Assembly (NCBI RefSeq): GCF_910592395.1
Contig: NC_088312.1
Span: 5,704,001 to 5,768,000 of the forward strand
Direction of reading: 5' to 3'
From: Lineus longissimus
Taxonomy: Eukaryota; Nemertea; Pilidiophora; Heteronemertea; Lineidae
DNA: 64,000 bases
The notes under the pieces were generated by a model. That model was not told the origin of the DNA, did no database searches, and saw nothing but the letters and a program-made list of their open reading frames with translations. The position numbers were made by a program, and so were the translations under genes. Below are positions 37,275-46,527 of this stretch, in pieces. Position 1 is the stretch's first letter, and every line of letters begins with the position of its first letter.

Positions 37275-37605
37275 ACTTGATGGTCTCAAATTAAAAGAAA
37301 CTGAAGTTCCACCGTTCTACAACGAGCATAAGGTGATTTTGTATTTTAAAAGAAGTTGTGGCCTGCAGTCATCCCTTGCAGCTTGTGCTAGAGAAAATTT
37401 GGAGTCCGTTTTAATTCATTTGTGATGTTTTCTTCAGGTTTGCAGTTTTTGATAGATTTGTCAAGTATGTTAAAAGAAGAGATCAAGAGGCACCCTTATT
37501 TCTCAAGTACAGAAAAATTGAGATCGTCATGATTGTCTTTCTTCATATGGGAACTATTAATGTAATTCGGACAATACATCAATAATGTTTTCCTTTTACT
37601 TACAG
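37275..37605. other. Interval between terminal exons 3 and 4
   Basis: Probable 3' UTR and intron; apart from the ATTAAA near its start I see nothing coding. Confidence 0.5.
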
Positions 37606-37932
37606 GCGGCCCCTGTCTCAAGGGATGGACGCCCTCCCTCAAAAAGCATTTGGAACAGACTGGTTAATTCTAGCAATTTGAAGTGTGAAATATGTGGAGC
37701 TGTTGCAAAACATCGCATAAACTATGAAATACACATGAGGACTCACACAGGAGAAAAACCTTTTAAATGTAACAACTGCGGTAAAGCGTTTGGCTCGAGG
37801 AATAATCTTGTGATTCATAATAGGTTGCATACTGGTGAGAAGCCATATGTTTGTAATGTTTGTGGGAAGACCTTCACCCAGTTGGGACACCTGAAGTGTC
37901 ATAAGTTAAGCCACACGATTTTTAAGTTCTAA
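37606..37932 (+). CDS. Locus 1 terminal exon 4: three C2H2 fingers, HR-NY type
   Basis: The exon follows TTTTACTTACAG and opens AAPVSRDGRPP; 108 residues. A 24-residue spacer leads to fingers at about 25-47, 53-75 and 81-103. Finger 1 (CEICGAVAKHRINYEIH) is the non-canonical type of exons 36,222 and 47,702. Recognition residues are H,I,N,I; S,N,N,I; Q,G,H,C. Linkers are canonical TGEKP. The tail is only TIFKF. Confidence 0.93.
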   Translation, partial: AAPVSRDGRPPSKSIWNRLVNSSNLKCEICGAVAKHRINYEIHMRTHTGEKPFKCNNCGKAFGSRNNLVIHNRLHTGEKPYVCNVCGKTFTQLGHLKCHKLSHTIFKF

Positions 37933-38199
37933 TGATGCCACTGGGCTAACGGTGAATATGCAACTAACTTTTGAAACAATGGTGACTGTGGTCTTCAAGT
38001 ACAGTGTGGGCATTGGTGTGGTTTTCTTCAGTTTTCGGGTTTTGTTTTTGGTTTGCCCGCATCTATTCCTTTGGCCATAGTCATTGGTATTTCATTTCAG
38101 ATCGATATGTTACTTATCTTTGGACATGTTCTTAACAGTCAAGTTTGTTCCTTATCTTACAACTACCTGATGAGTCAGTAGATTTTTTCTATTTTACAG

Positions 38200-38475
38200 T
38201 TTGTGTCTTCAAGAAATAGAACAAAAGTTGTTGAAATCCAACAGGGCAGTTCCAGATTTTGCTGTCACATTTGCTGAGCAGTTTCTTCCCATTGGTTAAA
38301 CCATGTTATTCACATGAGAAAACGTTCAGGGGAAAGTCCCTTTAAATGATTCCGTTCGAAGGGGAATCTGCATGTTCAATGCGCACACAGACTGGAGAGA
38401 AACCGTTTGCTTGTGATACCTGTGGAAGTGTTTCAATCAGAGAAGCAGTGTGAGGAGGCATGGCATGATTCAGAT
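38200..38475 (+). pseudogene. Decayed terminal finger exon (HR-NY lineage)
   Basis: A good acceptor (TTCTATTTTACAG) ends at 38,199 and is followed in phase 0 by FVSSRNRTKV, then a finger start (CCHIC) interrupted by a stop, then NHVIHMRKRSGESPFK and a second stop. Further on, in shifted frames, the relics SKGNLHV and TGEKPFACDTCG can be traced. It is a dead copy of the exon type at 36,222/37,606. Confidence 0.85.
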
Positions 38476-38567
38476 GTTGCAGTGTGGACAGCCTTAACCC
38501 AAGTCCTCATGTGTCTGTCTAGTTTTTGCTTTCTTTTCTAAGGAGTGCTTCTTATTTTATATTACAG

Positions 38568-38852
38568 AATGCACATCGGATCCAAAAGCGAGTACCGATA
38601 GTTCCTGCTAGTGTTAGGGAAACTAGCGTTCGCCATGACCTGCACCATCACAAATCATGTGAACGGCAACACACCTGTCCAAGTTGTGCGAAATCGTTCA
38701 CCCGCCCGAATCATTTGAGAGAACATATGCGTATTCACACAGGAGAAAGACCATATGCATGCAATATTTGTGGCAAGAGGTTTAACAACAAGGGAAATAT
38801 GAGAGCACATCAGATAGTACATTTAGGTGCTGATGGATTTAAACCAAAATAG
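38568..38852 (+). CDS. Locus 1 terminal exon 5: two C2H2 fingers
   Basis: The exon follows TTATATTACAG and opens NAHRIQKRVP; 94 residues. A 32-residue basic/His-rich spacer precedes fingers at about 34-56 and 62-84. Recognition residues are R,N,H,E and N,G,N,A. Finger 1 has the ...NHLREH helix shared with several exons to the right. The tail is LGADGFKPK. Confidence 0.92.
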   Translation, partial: NAHRIQKRVPIVPASVRETSVRHDLHHHKSCERQHTCPSCAKSFTRPNHLREHMRIHTGERPYACNICGKRFNNKGNMRAHQIVHLGADGFKPK

Positions 38853-39489
38853 GTGCCATAGACTCATATCTGTGAGGACTATAGTTTCGAGGAGCTTTTT
38901 GTCAGTGGCATACAAAGTATCCAACCTTATTGTAAAAGACGTTACCGTAGTCAAATCTGGCCAAATCGGATTCGAATTTGAATCGTCATAAAGTCACTCA
39001 TTTGAAGTTATACATGTTCAAGACTTAAGAGTTGAAGTATAGGCATAAGTGTGTGCAGTTTGGAGGGAACCTAAAAGACCAAGAAATTACAATCAGGAGC
39101 TGGTGGATTTAACTATAAAGGACCATGTGGTTTGAGCATTATAACTTTCTACATGTTAGATTGATCCATACTTGGCTTCTATTATATCACTTCATTGACT
39201 ACTGTTAGTTTTATCTTCAGATCTTCAGCCATGAAAACTCAATTAGTTCTTGATTTTATAACCATTTGCAGAGGGCTACTTCAAACTGTCCACGAAAATG
39301 GTTTGTCTTTCAAGATGCTTCCTTCGTTTCTTGCAGACTCCAGGTTTCATGTCCACATAAGCTATTTAGAGAGGGTTTCTTGCCTGAGGTCTTTGTTATG
39401 TTATGCATTGTTCCTCGGTGATGAAAGTTCTATTGTTCATCTGGCGCTTTGAAGTATTTCTAACAGCTTCTTCTTGTTTTACATTGCAG
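38853..39489. other. Interval between terminal exons 5 and 6
   Basis: Non-coding apart from the finger relic at 38,972-39,007. No poly(A) hexamer seen. Confidence 0.5.
38972..39007 (+). pseudogene. Relic of a C-terminal finger
   Basis: Twelve codons read SNLNRHKVTHLK, the exact form of a last-finger helix and tail in this cluster, with no intact finger upstream. It is a remnant of a lost terminal exon. No acceptor or open frame remains. Confidence 0.6.
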
Positions 39490-39696
39490 ACTTACACTCC
39501 TGGCAATCGGTCTCGACCTCATCGATGTCAGTTTTGTAAAAAATCATTCAGCTGGTTGAGTGTCTTGCAAGAGCATGAGAGGATTCATACAGGAGAGAAA
39601 CCATTTCCTTGTGATTCTTGTGGGAAAAGATTTAAAAGGAAAGCGCATCTGAAAACTCACCAGATTACCCATCTGAAGCAAAACTTGATGCAGTAG
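39490..39696 (+). CDS. Locus 1 terminal exon 6: two C2H2 fingers
   Basis: The exon follows TTTACATTGCAG and opens [11 protein letters not shown]; 68 residues, one of the two shortest intact exons. Fingers lie at about 12-34 and 40-62. It belongs to the RHRCQFCxKSF group with the exons at 39,815, 40,517 and 40,835, a recent local expansion. Recognition residues are W,S,V,E and R,A,H,T. The tail is LKQNLMQ. Confidence 0.93.
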   Translation, partial: TYTPGNRSRPHRCQFCKKSFSWLSVLQEHERIHTGEKPFPCDSCGKRFKRKAHLKTHQITHLKQNLMQ

Positions 39697-39814
39697 TTTT
39701 CTTCTTCTGGTCTCTCGACATATCTTCACCTTTTGCAAATAAGGTGCCCCAAAATGTTCAAAAAATCGGAGGCTGGTGTCTTTCTCAAGAAGCTTCTTGT
39801 GATATATTTTTCAG

Positions 39815-40021
39815 ACTTTCGCTCCCAGTTATCAGCCTCCTCCGCGACGTCATCGATGTCAGTTTTGTACAAAATCTTTCCACCAGGTGGGCCACCTGAG
39901 AGAACACGAAAGGACTCATACAGGAGAGAAACCATTTGCTTGTGAAATCTGTGGAAGAAGATTTGCTACAAAATCTAATCGGAAAGCGCACCAAGTCATC
40001 CATATGACGTTTAATACTTGA
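39815..40021 (+). CDS. Locus 1 terminal exon 7: two C2H2 fingers, no start codon of its own
   Basis: The exon follows ATATTTTTCAG (AG at 39,813-39,814) and opens TFAPSYQPPPRR; 68 residues ending in HMTFNT. Fingers lie at about 16-38 and 44-66, shown by CQFCTKSF...LREHERTH and CEICGRRF...RKAHQVIH. The only ATG in frame is after the last finger His, so it cannot be translated alone. Recognition residues are Q,G,H,E and T,S,N,A; the core Leu of finger 2 is Arg (SNRKAH). Confidence 0.92.
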   Translation, partial: TFAPSYQPPPRRHRCQFCTKSFHQVGHLREHERTHTGEKPFACEICGRRFATKSNRKAHQVIHMTFNT

Positions 40022-40260
40022 GACTTGGTAAAGTCTTCATTTGATTGTGAGGTCATCAAGACTAGGCAAGAATTCTATTTTTTGGTCCTGGAGACTGAAT
40101 ACTCTCAGAACAAATTGAATGACTCTGCTGCTCGTTTACATTACAGATAATTTGTCTTAGACAAGGACACCTAGCGATGCTTTCGGGTACCAAGAATCCA
40201 GCCAATCACTGTTCAACTTTGGCGTCTTTTCTACAGATTACTTCTTGTTTTCTATTACAG

Positions 40261-40479
40261 ACTCGGAGTAATCTGCCGAAAAGTCTTCAAACATCCCATG
40301 TTCGACGCAGGCAATGTCCGTTTTGTCCGAAAACGTTCAGGAATTCCGGTCACTTGAAAGAACACTTAAGAATTCACACAGGAGAAAAACCGTTTATTTG
40401 TGAAATCTGCGGCCAGCGATTTACTCGGAAATCAAATTTGCGAAGACATAGAATCAATCATTTGGAAGAAGAGTTTTGA
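40261..40479 (+). CDS. Locus 1 terminal exon 8: two C2H2 fingers
   Basis: The exon follows TTTTCTATTACAG and opens [10 protein letters not shown]; 72 residues. Fingers lie at about 19-41 and 47-69. Recognition residues are N,G,H,E and R,S,N,R. The last finger has two arginines in the contact positions, unlike its neighbours. Its stop is only 37 bp from the start of the next terminal exon, so there is almost no room for its own 3' UTR. Confidence 0.93.
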   Translation, partial: TRSNLPKSLQTSHVRRRQCPFCPKTFRNSGHLKEHLRIHTGEKPFICEICGQRFTRKSNLRRHRINHLEEEF

Positions 40480-40516
40480 GACTGTCTAAACAGTGCTTTA
40501 TTATTTTACATTGCAG

Positions 40517-40726
40517 GCGACTCATCGTAGTCCGCTGCCTGGGCGACGTCGTCAATGTCGATTTTGTGCGAAATCTTTTGGCCAGTTGGGTCATCTGCGA
40601 GAACACGAAAGGATTCATACAGGAGAAAAACCTTTTCAGTGTGATACCTGTGGAAAGAGATTTACAAGGAAATCTCATTTAAAAAGTCACCAAGTTTCCC
40701 ACGTCAATCGGAACTGGATGCGGTAG
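40517..40726 (+). CDS. Locus 1 terminal exon 9: two C2H2 fingers
   Basis: The exon follows TTTTACATTGCAG and opens [12 protein letters not shown]; 69 residues. Fingers lie at about 14-36 and 42-64. Recognition residues are Q,G,H,E and R,S,H,S. Finger 1 has the same contact residues as exon 39,815. The tail is VNRNWMR. Confidence 0.93.
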   Translation, partial: ATHRSPLPGRRRQCRFCAKSFGQLGHLREHERIHTGEKPFQCDTCGKRFTRKSHLKSHQVSHVNRNWMR

Positions 40727-40834
40727 CAATTTTCTTTGGCAATGAAACTGGCATTAGACAAAGTAGTCGCTGCAGAATGTTCACATGTGTAAAGTGGTGT
40801 TTGTTTCAAAAGTGCTTCTTATTCTATATTACAG

Positions 40835-41068
40835 ACTTGCGTTCCGTGTGATCTGCCTCATGGTCGTCAAACATTTCCTGGCCGATGTCATCACTGTCAG
40901 TTTTGTATGAAATCATTCAGGCGTTTGGGTCATTTGACAGAGCATGTCCGGATTCATACAGGAGAGAGACCATTTGAGTGTGATGTGTGCAAAAAACGAT
41001 TTACAACGAAATCACACCTGAAAAGTCATCGGATTACTCACATGAATCGAACCAGCAAGCTGTGGTAG
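40835..41068 (+). CDS. Locus 1 terminal exon 10: two C2H2 fingers, no usable start codon
   Basis: The exon follows TTCTATATTACAG (AG at 40,833-40,834) and opens [11 protein letters not shown]; 77 residues. Fingers begin [11 protein letters not shown] and CDVCKKRF. The first in-frame ATG falls inside finger 1, so the exon depends on splicing. Two extra Cys/His pairs before finger 1 (CVPC and CHHC) make the first zinc site ambiguous, but CQFC fits the finger spacing. Recognition residues are R,G,H,E and T,S,H,S. Confidence 0.92.
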   Translation, partial: TCVPCDLPHGRQTFPGRCHHCQFCMKSFRRLGHLTEHVRIHTGERPFECDVCKKRFTTKSHLKSHRITHMNRTSKLW

Positions 41069-41302
41069 TTTTCTTGATCAGCAAAGGAGAAACATTTTAT
41101 AGTGTAATGCCTCTTTCTTGTCCCATACTACCTACAAACCTACACATGGTATACCACATTTTGTTTGTATTAGGCTACCAGAAGAGTTTCAGGAAACTTG
41201 AATCCTTTCAGCAGCACCATGTTCTCTTTGAATGAAGAATTTGTATAACTTGGGATAAAAGTTCAGCTGGTTTTAAAGGGTACTTCTGATTTTATATTGC
41301 AG

Positions 41303-41620
41303 ACTTTTGACCTGAGGAGCAATCACTTCAAAGCCACTTTAGGGACCAACATTCGAAAATTTCCTAGTAGCGCGACGTTACCTAAGTTGCCAGTCTCTTC
41401 TTCAACAGTATGCCGTAGTCTGAGGGATTCGAGTCTGGGCCATCCAGGTTTTCAGTGTCCAGTTTGCACAAAACTATTCGTGCGGAGGAATCATCTGAGA
41501 GATCATATGAATATTCATACAGGAGAGAAACCGTATGCATGTGATATTTGTGGGAAAGGATTTACGCAGAAATCTAACTTGAATTCACATCAGATTACTC
41601 ACATGCAGTTCAAGCCTTGA
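41303..41620 (+). CDS. Locus 1 terminal exon 11: two C2H2 fingers with long spacer
   Basis: The exon follows TTTATATTGCAG and opens TFDLRSNHFK; 105 residues. A 48-residue serine-rich spacer precedes fingers at about 51-73 and 79-101. Recognition residues are R,N,H,D and Q,S,N,S. The tail is MQFKP. The spacer is the longest among the two-finger exons of this locus. Confidence 0.93.
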   Translation, partial: TFDLRSNHFKATLGTNIRKFPSSATLPKLPVSSSTVCRSLRDSSLGHPGFQCPVCTKLFVRRNHLRDHMNIHTGEKPYACDICGKGFTQKSNLNSHQITHMQFKP

Positions 41621-42020
41621 ACATACAGAACAGATTGTCATACAATGTGGGTGTACATGTATTGTCACAACATGGGAATACTAAATATCACTTCAAGATC
41701 GCTATTACTTTGTATCCAGCAGTTTGACTTAACTACCAGAGACTGAGTGAACATAAATGCAGATGCTGTCTACAGGACCGAATTGGAACTTGTGGTCAGA
41801 GATGGAAAGTGTTTGACACAAGCAGTGTTCCAAATGTTATCAGTTCATTTTGGCCTTATATCTGACTGTGCTTATTGAAGGATTATGAAGATATGATCTT
41901 CAAAGTTCATGAACTCTTCACTTTTTATGGTCCCCAGGTAATCCATCTTACTTGAAGATAATTGCCCAAGATGAGCTGCAGGCCTCACTTAAATGTGCTC
42001 TTTCGTTTTGTATATTGCAG
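41621..42020. other. Interval between terminal exons 11 and 12
   Basis: Non-coding intron or 3' UTR. I see no poly(A) hexamer. Confidence 0.5.
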
Positions 42021-42323
42021 ACGGCTTTTCCTATTCAGCCTCCAGATGCAACAACTTCTCAACCTAGGAACCAGATATGTCCAGTTTGCCAGAAAGTCTA
42101 CATCAATCCTTCTGATTTACGCCAACACATCCAAAGACATTTCGGTCGTCAATACGCATGTACAATATGTACAAAGTCGTTTAGCCGCCCCAGCCACCTG
42201 GAAGAGCATATTCGGACTCACACAGGAGAGAAGCCGTTCTCTTGTGATATTTGTGGGAAGCGATTTTGTAAGAAAGGAAATCTAAAAACGCATAAAATGG
42301 TTCATGTGCAATTCAATTGTTGA
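42021..42323 (+). CDS. Locus 1 terminal exon 12: three C2H2 fingers
   Basis: The exon follows TTGTATATTGCAG and opens TAFPIQPPDA; 100 residues. Finger 1 (CPVCQKVYINPSDLRQH) is joined to finger 2 by FGRQ, one of the few non-TGEKP linkers. Fingers 2 and 3 carry R,S,H,E and K,G,N,T; finger 1 carries N,S,D,Q. The tail is VQFNC. Confidence 0.93.
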   Translation, partial: TAFPIQPPDATTSQPRNQICPVCQKVYINPSDLRQHIQRHFGRQYACTICTKSFSRPSHLEEHIRTHTGEKPFSCDICGKRFCKKGNLKTHKMVHVQFNC

Positions 42324-42558
42324 TTCACCTGGAAGGGAGAGTTTGGGTGAGCTTGCTTCAGTGAACTAGGCTGTTTCTCTTGAACTTTATCTTCCTTTGG
42401 GAATGCTTCATCATTTTTCATCTAAGACTGCTTTGTTTTCAGCAAACGTTGCCTATACAAGATGTATGGTTGTTTGTTGCAATTTATAGTGCTTCTGCCA
42501 GGTATTTGTGATGTCATCACCTTTACTCAAGTCATGACAATATTTTGTCTATTTGCAG

Positions 42559-43548
42559 GACATGCATACAAGCAGACGACAAAATTCGGCTGTTGAGTTA
42601 ACAGGTCATCCTTTAGTATGTAAAATTTGTGGACTGATCTTTTCATGTCCGTCCTCACTGAAGGATCATAGCACGAAACACACATGTGAAAAGCTGTACA
42701 AGTGCTCTGTTTGTGATAAAGCATTCTCTACAAGCGCGTATCTTCTCATTCATGAACAAAATCATACTGGTGACAGACCATTCCAATGCTCTCATTGTGA
42801 AAAAGCATTTGTAACACCAGGCATTTTGAAACAACATGAAAAAATTCACACGGCAAAGAAATGTTTCAAATGCTCTGTTTGTGAGCGTGCATTCTTGAGG
42901 TTTGCAGATTTAAGATATCATCTCCATGTTCATACTGGAAAAAAAGCATTTCCTTGTAGTCAGTGTGGGAGAAGATACACGCACAAACGTGATATGATGA
43001 GACATGAACGTGAACACTCTACTGGTCCAATTTCATATGAATGCGATCAGTGTGATAAAACGTATACATCCAGACCAATTTTGATTAGACATAAGCGTAC
43101 TCACACAGGAGAAAGACCTTTCAAATGTTCAGATTGTAACAAAGCGTTTCTTTCTCGGAGCGAGCTGACAGTCCATAGCAAATGTGTTCACTCAGATGAA
43201 ACACCATTTCAATGTTCACATTGCATCAAAGCGTTCAAAACTCGAGCAAAGTTGGTGAAACATACTCGCACTCATACGGGAGAAAAACCATTTAGCTGTT
43301 CACATTGTGATCAAGCATTTGCATGTACAAGCACTTTAAAGCTTCACACTCAGCGGATTCACACAGGGGTGAAAAGATTCAAATGTCCAAATTGTGAGAA
43401 AATGTTTTCAACACCTGGTGATGTAAAAATTCATGCGAGTGTTCATTCTGAAGATCGACCATACCAATGTTCTCAGTGTGGGATCAAGTTCAAAAACAAG
43501 AGAGACTGCAGATCGCATGAACTTAGACACCTGCGAGAAAAAGAATGA
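42559..43548 (+). CDS. Locus 1 terminal exon 13: eleven C2H2 fingers
   Basis: The exon follows TCTATTTGCAG and opens DMHTSRRQNS; 329 residues, giving an isoform of about 756. Eleven fingers run almost without gap from about residue 18 to the end, most starting CSxC and with linkers of the HTGERPFKC type. Some linkers are altered (HTAKKC, HTGKKA, HSDETP, HTGVKR). Fingers 7 and 9 have H-X4-H ends. With this many fingers it could bind a long site, or RNA or protein. It differs in style from its neighbours and may have joined the locus from another finger gene. Confidence 0.93.
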   Translation, partial: DMHTSRRQNSAVELTGHPLVCKICGLIFSCPSSLKDHSTKHTCEKLYKCSVCDKAFSTSAYLLIHEQNHTGDRPFQCSHCEKAFVTPGILKQHEKIHTAKKCFKCSVCERAFLRFADLRYHLHVHTGKKAFPCSQCGRRYTHKRDMMRHEREHSTGPISYECDQCDKTYTSRPILIRHKRTHTGERPFKCSDCNKAFLSRSELTVHSKCVHSDETPFQCSHCIKAFKTRAKLVKHTRTHTGEKPFSCSHCDQAFACTSTLKLHTQRIHTGVKRFKCPNCEKMFSTPGDVKIHASVHSEDRPYQCSQCGIKFKNKRDCRSHELRHLREKE

Positions 43549-44736
43549 AATTTTTGATAATGAGTTAAAGTATGTTTTATAATCTGAAGAAAAGAGTTTC
43601 TTACTATCTGATGTTGCTGATTAATGCTTATGTCTGTATTTCGCATCAGGGCCATCCATCTAGTATGTACACATGGGGGGGGGATGTTCGTAATCTATTC
43701 CCATCCCCTCAATTACAGATGTACATGATTTTGTGCCTGACAAAACATTCAAAATTGTATGTTGTGTTTTTGTTTGGTGACATGTATAAAATGTAAATTC
43801 AATTGATGAAGATTTAAATGATAATAAATGAAAATAAAAGATAAAATTTAAAAGATAATAAATGATAATTTGTTTGAAAAATATTCTCATTACTTTTCTT
43901 TTTGATGACAGCACCATGAAAAGAAGTTCTGACTGTCAACTTCTTCTTGGGCCATGCCTAGCAACACTGAAAGGTCACATAAGTGAGGATGAAGCGTCCC
44001 TTGCTCCTCATCAAGGGCGAATCTTGTGGGATCCTCATTGTATGGAAGAAGCATCATAATGATGCAGTTATTGCCCACAGGCTGTAATATTGACAATTCA
44101 GTCATGGAACAGGATAAAATGGTGTTTGAGAGAGAGAGCCATCTCTCAATAAATCGCAGTCTTTTTGACCAACCAACCTTTGAAGGATTGGGAAGGATAC
44201 AAGTATAGTAATAGACTCCTAGTACACATCCTCATCTCCTTCACTCCAGTCAGAAAAGAGTAGTGTAAGGTGCTGATGACTGATGTGTTACAGGGCTCCA
44301 TTAGTTTGGGATGCTGGCACTGATCCTCTTTTAAAATGGCTGCAAATTCATAATAGCCCAGCCCCTCGGATAGAAGGAGAATAGACCAGTGTGATCATGA
44401 TCTGTTCTCTTCAGGGATCGATATTTCGGTCCGATGTACTTTGGGACTAAAATGTATGGCATGAAATGCATCTAGACACCGTAAATCGCACCGATAAATG
44501 CTCATGGAGGATCTACCATGATAAAGGGCATTAAATATGTATTTGATTATAAGTGGTTCAGTAGATCAGTCGTTCTTTTTTGCAGGACAAAACGGGGACA
44601 TGAAACCATTGACTCAATACCAACTTCAGAGTTTCTACCTCCTTGAAGAACTTGGGCAGATTTGGTTTTCACAAAAAAATTTTCAGACGCTTGACTTTCG
44701 CTTTCTGGATTTCATGTCCTTGTTTCTCTCTTGCAG
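43549..44736. other. Interval after the eleven-finger exon, with poly(A) signals
   Basis: AATAAA occurs at 43,823-43,828 and 43,833-43,838, fitting the 3' end of terminal exon 13. A run of G lies at about 43,674-43,683. The open frame near 43,915-44,059 has a weak resemblance to a decayed finger that I cannot support. Confidence 0.55.
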
Positions 44737-45051
44737 ACAACCTCACAGATGCTCTCGAGAGAAGCCTGGAGAACAGTTGCGTCATCATTTGACCGATTCC
44801 GATGTCACATCTGTGGTGTCATCACCAGCTGCCGTGGTAATCTAGACGTTCATATTCGTAGCCACACTGGAGAAAAGCCATTCAAGTGTGAATTTCCTAT
44901 GTGCGAATACCGTTGCAATAAAAAATCCAACTTAAAAGTTCACATGAGGATTCACACAGGAGAGAAACCATATACTTGTGATATTTGTGGGAAAAGCTTT
45001 ACTTGGTTGGATCAGATGAAGATGCATAGGACTGAACATAGAGGAAAATAA
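44737..45051 (+). CDS. Locus 1 terminal exon 14: three C2H2 fingers
   Basis: The exon follows TTTCTCTCTTGCAG and opens TTSQMLSREAW; 104 residues. Finger 1 (CHICGVITSCRGNLDVH) lacks the core Phe. Finger 2 has a C-X4-C pair (CEFPMC) and again Cys where Phe is usual. Finger 3 is canonical. Recognition residues are C,G,N,V; K,S,N,V; W,D,Q,M. The exon ends EHRGK. Confidence 0.93.
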   Translation, partial: TTSQMLSREAWRTVASSFDRFRCHICGVITSCRGNLDVHIRSHTGEKPFKCEFPMCEYRCNKKSNLKVHMRIHTGEKPYTCDICGKSFTWLDQMKMHRTEHRGK

Positions 45052-45408
45052 TTCAGTGAACCTTCAGACTCAACACAAACAATAATTCATTCATAGGGAA
45101 ATGTTAGCTAATGATTTACTTGGCCTAATGACCCTCCTGGAAGGAGTTGCTGTGCATCTTCATATTGGGCACTGCAGGTCTGCATTCTTCTGTGCAATAG
45201 GAATTGAAAGTTCATTTTTGTGGGTGGTGCAAATGTTGAAGTAGTCTAAAAAACTTATGGTACAAAATTCACTTTCATGACTTGATACTTTATTACACTT
45301 TAGTTCCTTTTCAGAACACTTCAGGAATTATCATCACTGTTCACATTGTACAGACGTTTGCTTGTCTTGCTTCACTTACTTACACCAAGTTATCCTTTGT
45401 TTTTACAG
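45052..45408. other. Interval between terminal exons 14 and 15
   Basis: Non-coding; ends with the acceptor tract TTTGTTTTTACAG of the next exon. Confidence 0.5.
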
Positions 45409-46527
45409 TTAATTGCGCCAATTGATTTCCCAAGAAGAAAGAGCAGGGAACGACTGACTTGTGAACACTGTGGATACTTTACAATGTCACCTTGGAGTCT
45501 AAGACAACATGTCCTTCGTCATACAGGGGAAAGGCGGTTTGCATGTCCGATATGTACCAAGCGTTTCAATAGGGAGCGTAACCTTAGAGCTCACTTGAAG
45601 ATTCATTCGAGGGATCCAATTAAGTGCGATACCTGTGGTAATGTTTACATGACTGAAGGCCTCTTGAAGCGGCACCAAGCGAGCCATCTCACTGATCCTG
45701 AAAAAAAGAAAAAGAGCCGGAAAAAATATTCTTGCGAATATTGTGGATATTTTACTATTTCACCGGCTCTTCTACGAGAGCATGAGAGACGTCACACTGG
45801 CGAATACTTTAACTGTGAAAAATGTGATTCCGTGTTTCGGAAAAAGTCTTCCTTAAAGACGCACATGCTCACTCATGAAGTAGATAAGCTATTCCCTTGT
45901 GAAACTTGTGGGAAAAAGTTCCTGCAAGAGGCGGATGCAGTAGCTCATCAGAAAAAACACACAGAGCCGCAGAAAGAGACGCCACAGAAGAAGAAAAAAG
46001 TTACTTGTGAATATTGTGGATATTTTACCACTATACCATATCGCCTCCGTGATCACATAAGGCGTCACATTGGAGACACCGTCAAATGTGAAAAATGTGA
46101 TTCAGTGTTTCGTAACAAGTCTACTCTAAAGAAGCACATGCTGACTCATGAAGAAGGTCGGCAGTTCTTGTGCGATCTTTGTGGCAAAAGTTTCCCAAAA
46201 GAGGCGGATGCGATTGCTCATCAGAAAAAGCATACAGAGCCACAAGGAGATGAAGCTGAGGAGGATAACAAGTCAAACAGAATCGCTTGCCATATGTGTG
46301 ACTTAGTCTTGAAGAAGTCGTATTTTAAGACTCACATGCTGATCCACACTGGGGAAAAGCCAATCCCGTGTCCATTGTGCGACAAACGGTTTAGGGCTAA
46401 GAACAATCTCAAACGCCATATGGAGACACATGCCCCCCGTGATCCATTTAAATGTGGTGTCTGTGGTAATGTTTACATGACCGAGGGTCACTTGAAGAGA
46501 CATGAGTTAACACATTTAACAGAATAG
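45409..46527 (+). CDS. Locus 1 terminal exon 15: twelve C2H2 fingers in modular repeats
   Basis: The exon opens LIAPIDFPRRK in phase 0 and encodes 372 residues, an isoform of about 799. Twelve fingers fall in a modular order A-B-C, A-D-E, A-D-E, D'-B-C. A is CEYCGYF..., B is C..C.KRF..., C is CGNVYMTEG..., D is CEKCDSVF..., E is C..CGK.F..EADA.AH. Finger 10 (D') is one residue short between the second Cys and the first His (CDLVLKKSYFKTH). Lysine-rich spacers, such as EKKKKSRKK and QKKKK, separate the modules and could act as nuclear-localisation signals. Confidence 0.93.
   Translation, partial: LIAPIDFPRRKSRERLTCEHCGYFTMSPWSLRQHVLRHTGERRFACPICTKRFNRERNLRAHLKIHSRDPIKCDTCGNVYMTEGLLKRHQASHLTDPEKKKKSRKKYSCEYCGYFTISPALLREHERRHTGEYFNCEKCDSVFRKKSSLKTHMLTHEVDKLFPCETCGKKFLQEADAVAHQKKHTEPQKETPQKKKKVTCEYCGYFTTIPYRLRDHIRRHIGDTVKCEKCDSVFRNKSTLKKHMLTHEEGRQFLCDLCGKSFPKEADAIAHQKKHTEPQGDEAEEDNKSNRIACHMCDLVLKKSYFKTHMLIHTGEKPIPCPLCDKRFRAKNNLKRHMETHAPRDPFKCGVCGNVYMTEGHLKRHELTHLTE

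Noticed and set aside
43862-44059. Possible decayed finger (CQLLLGPCLATLKGH) after a GATGACAG acceptor
   Set aside because: Phase 0 from the acceptor stops at once, and the Cys spacing does not fit a finger.
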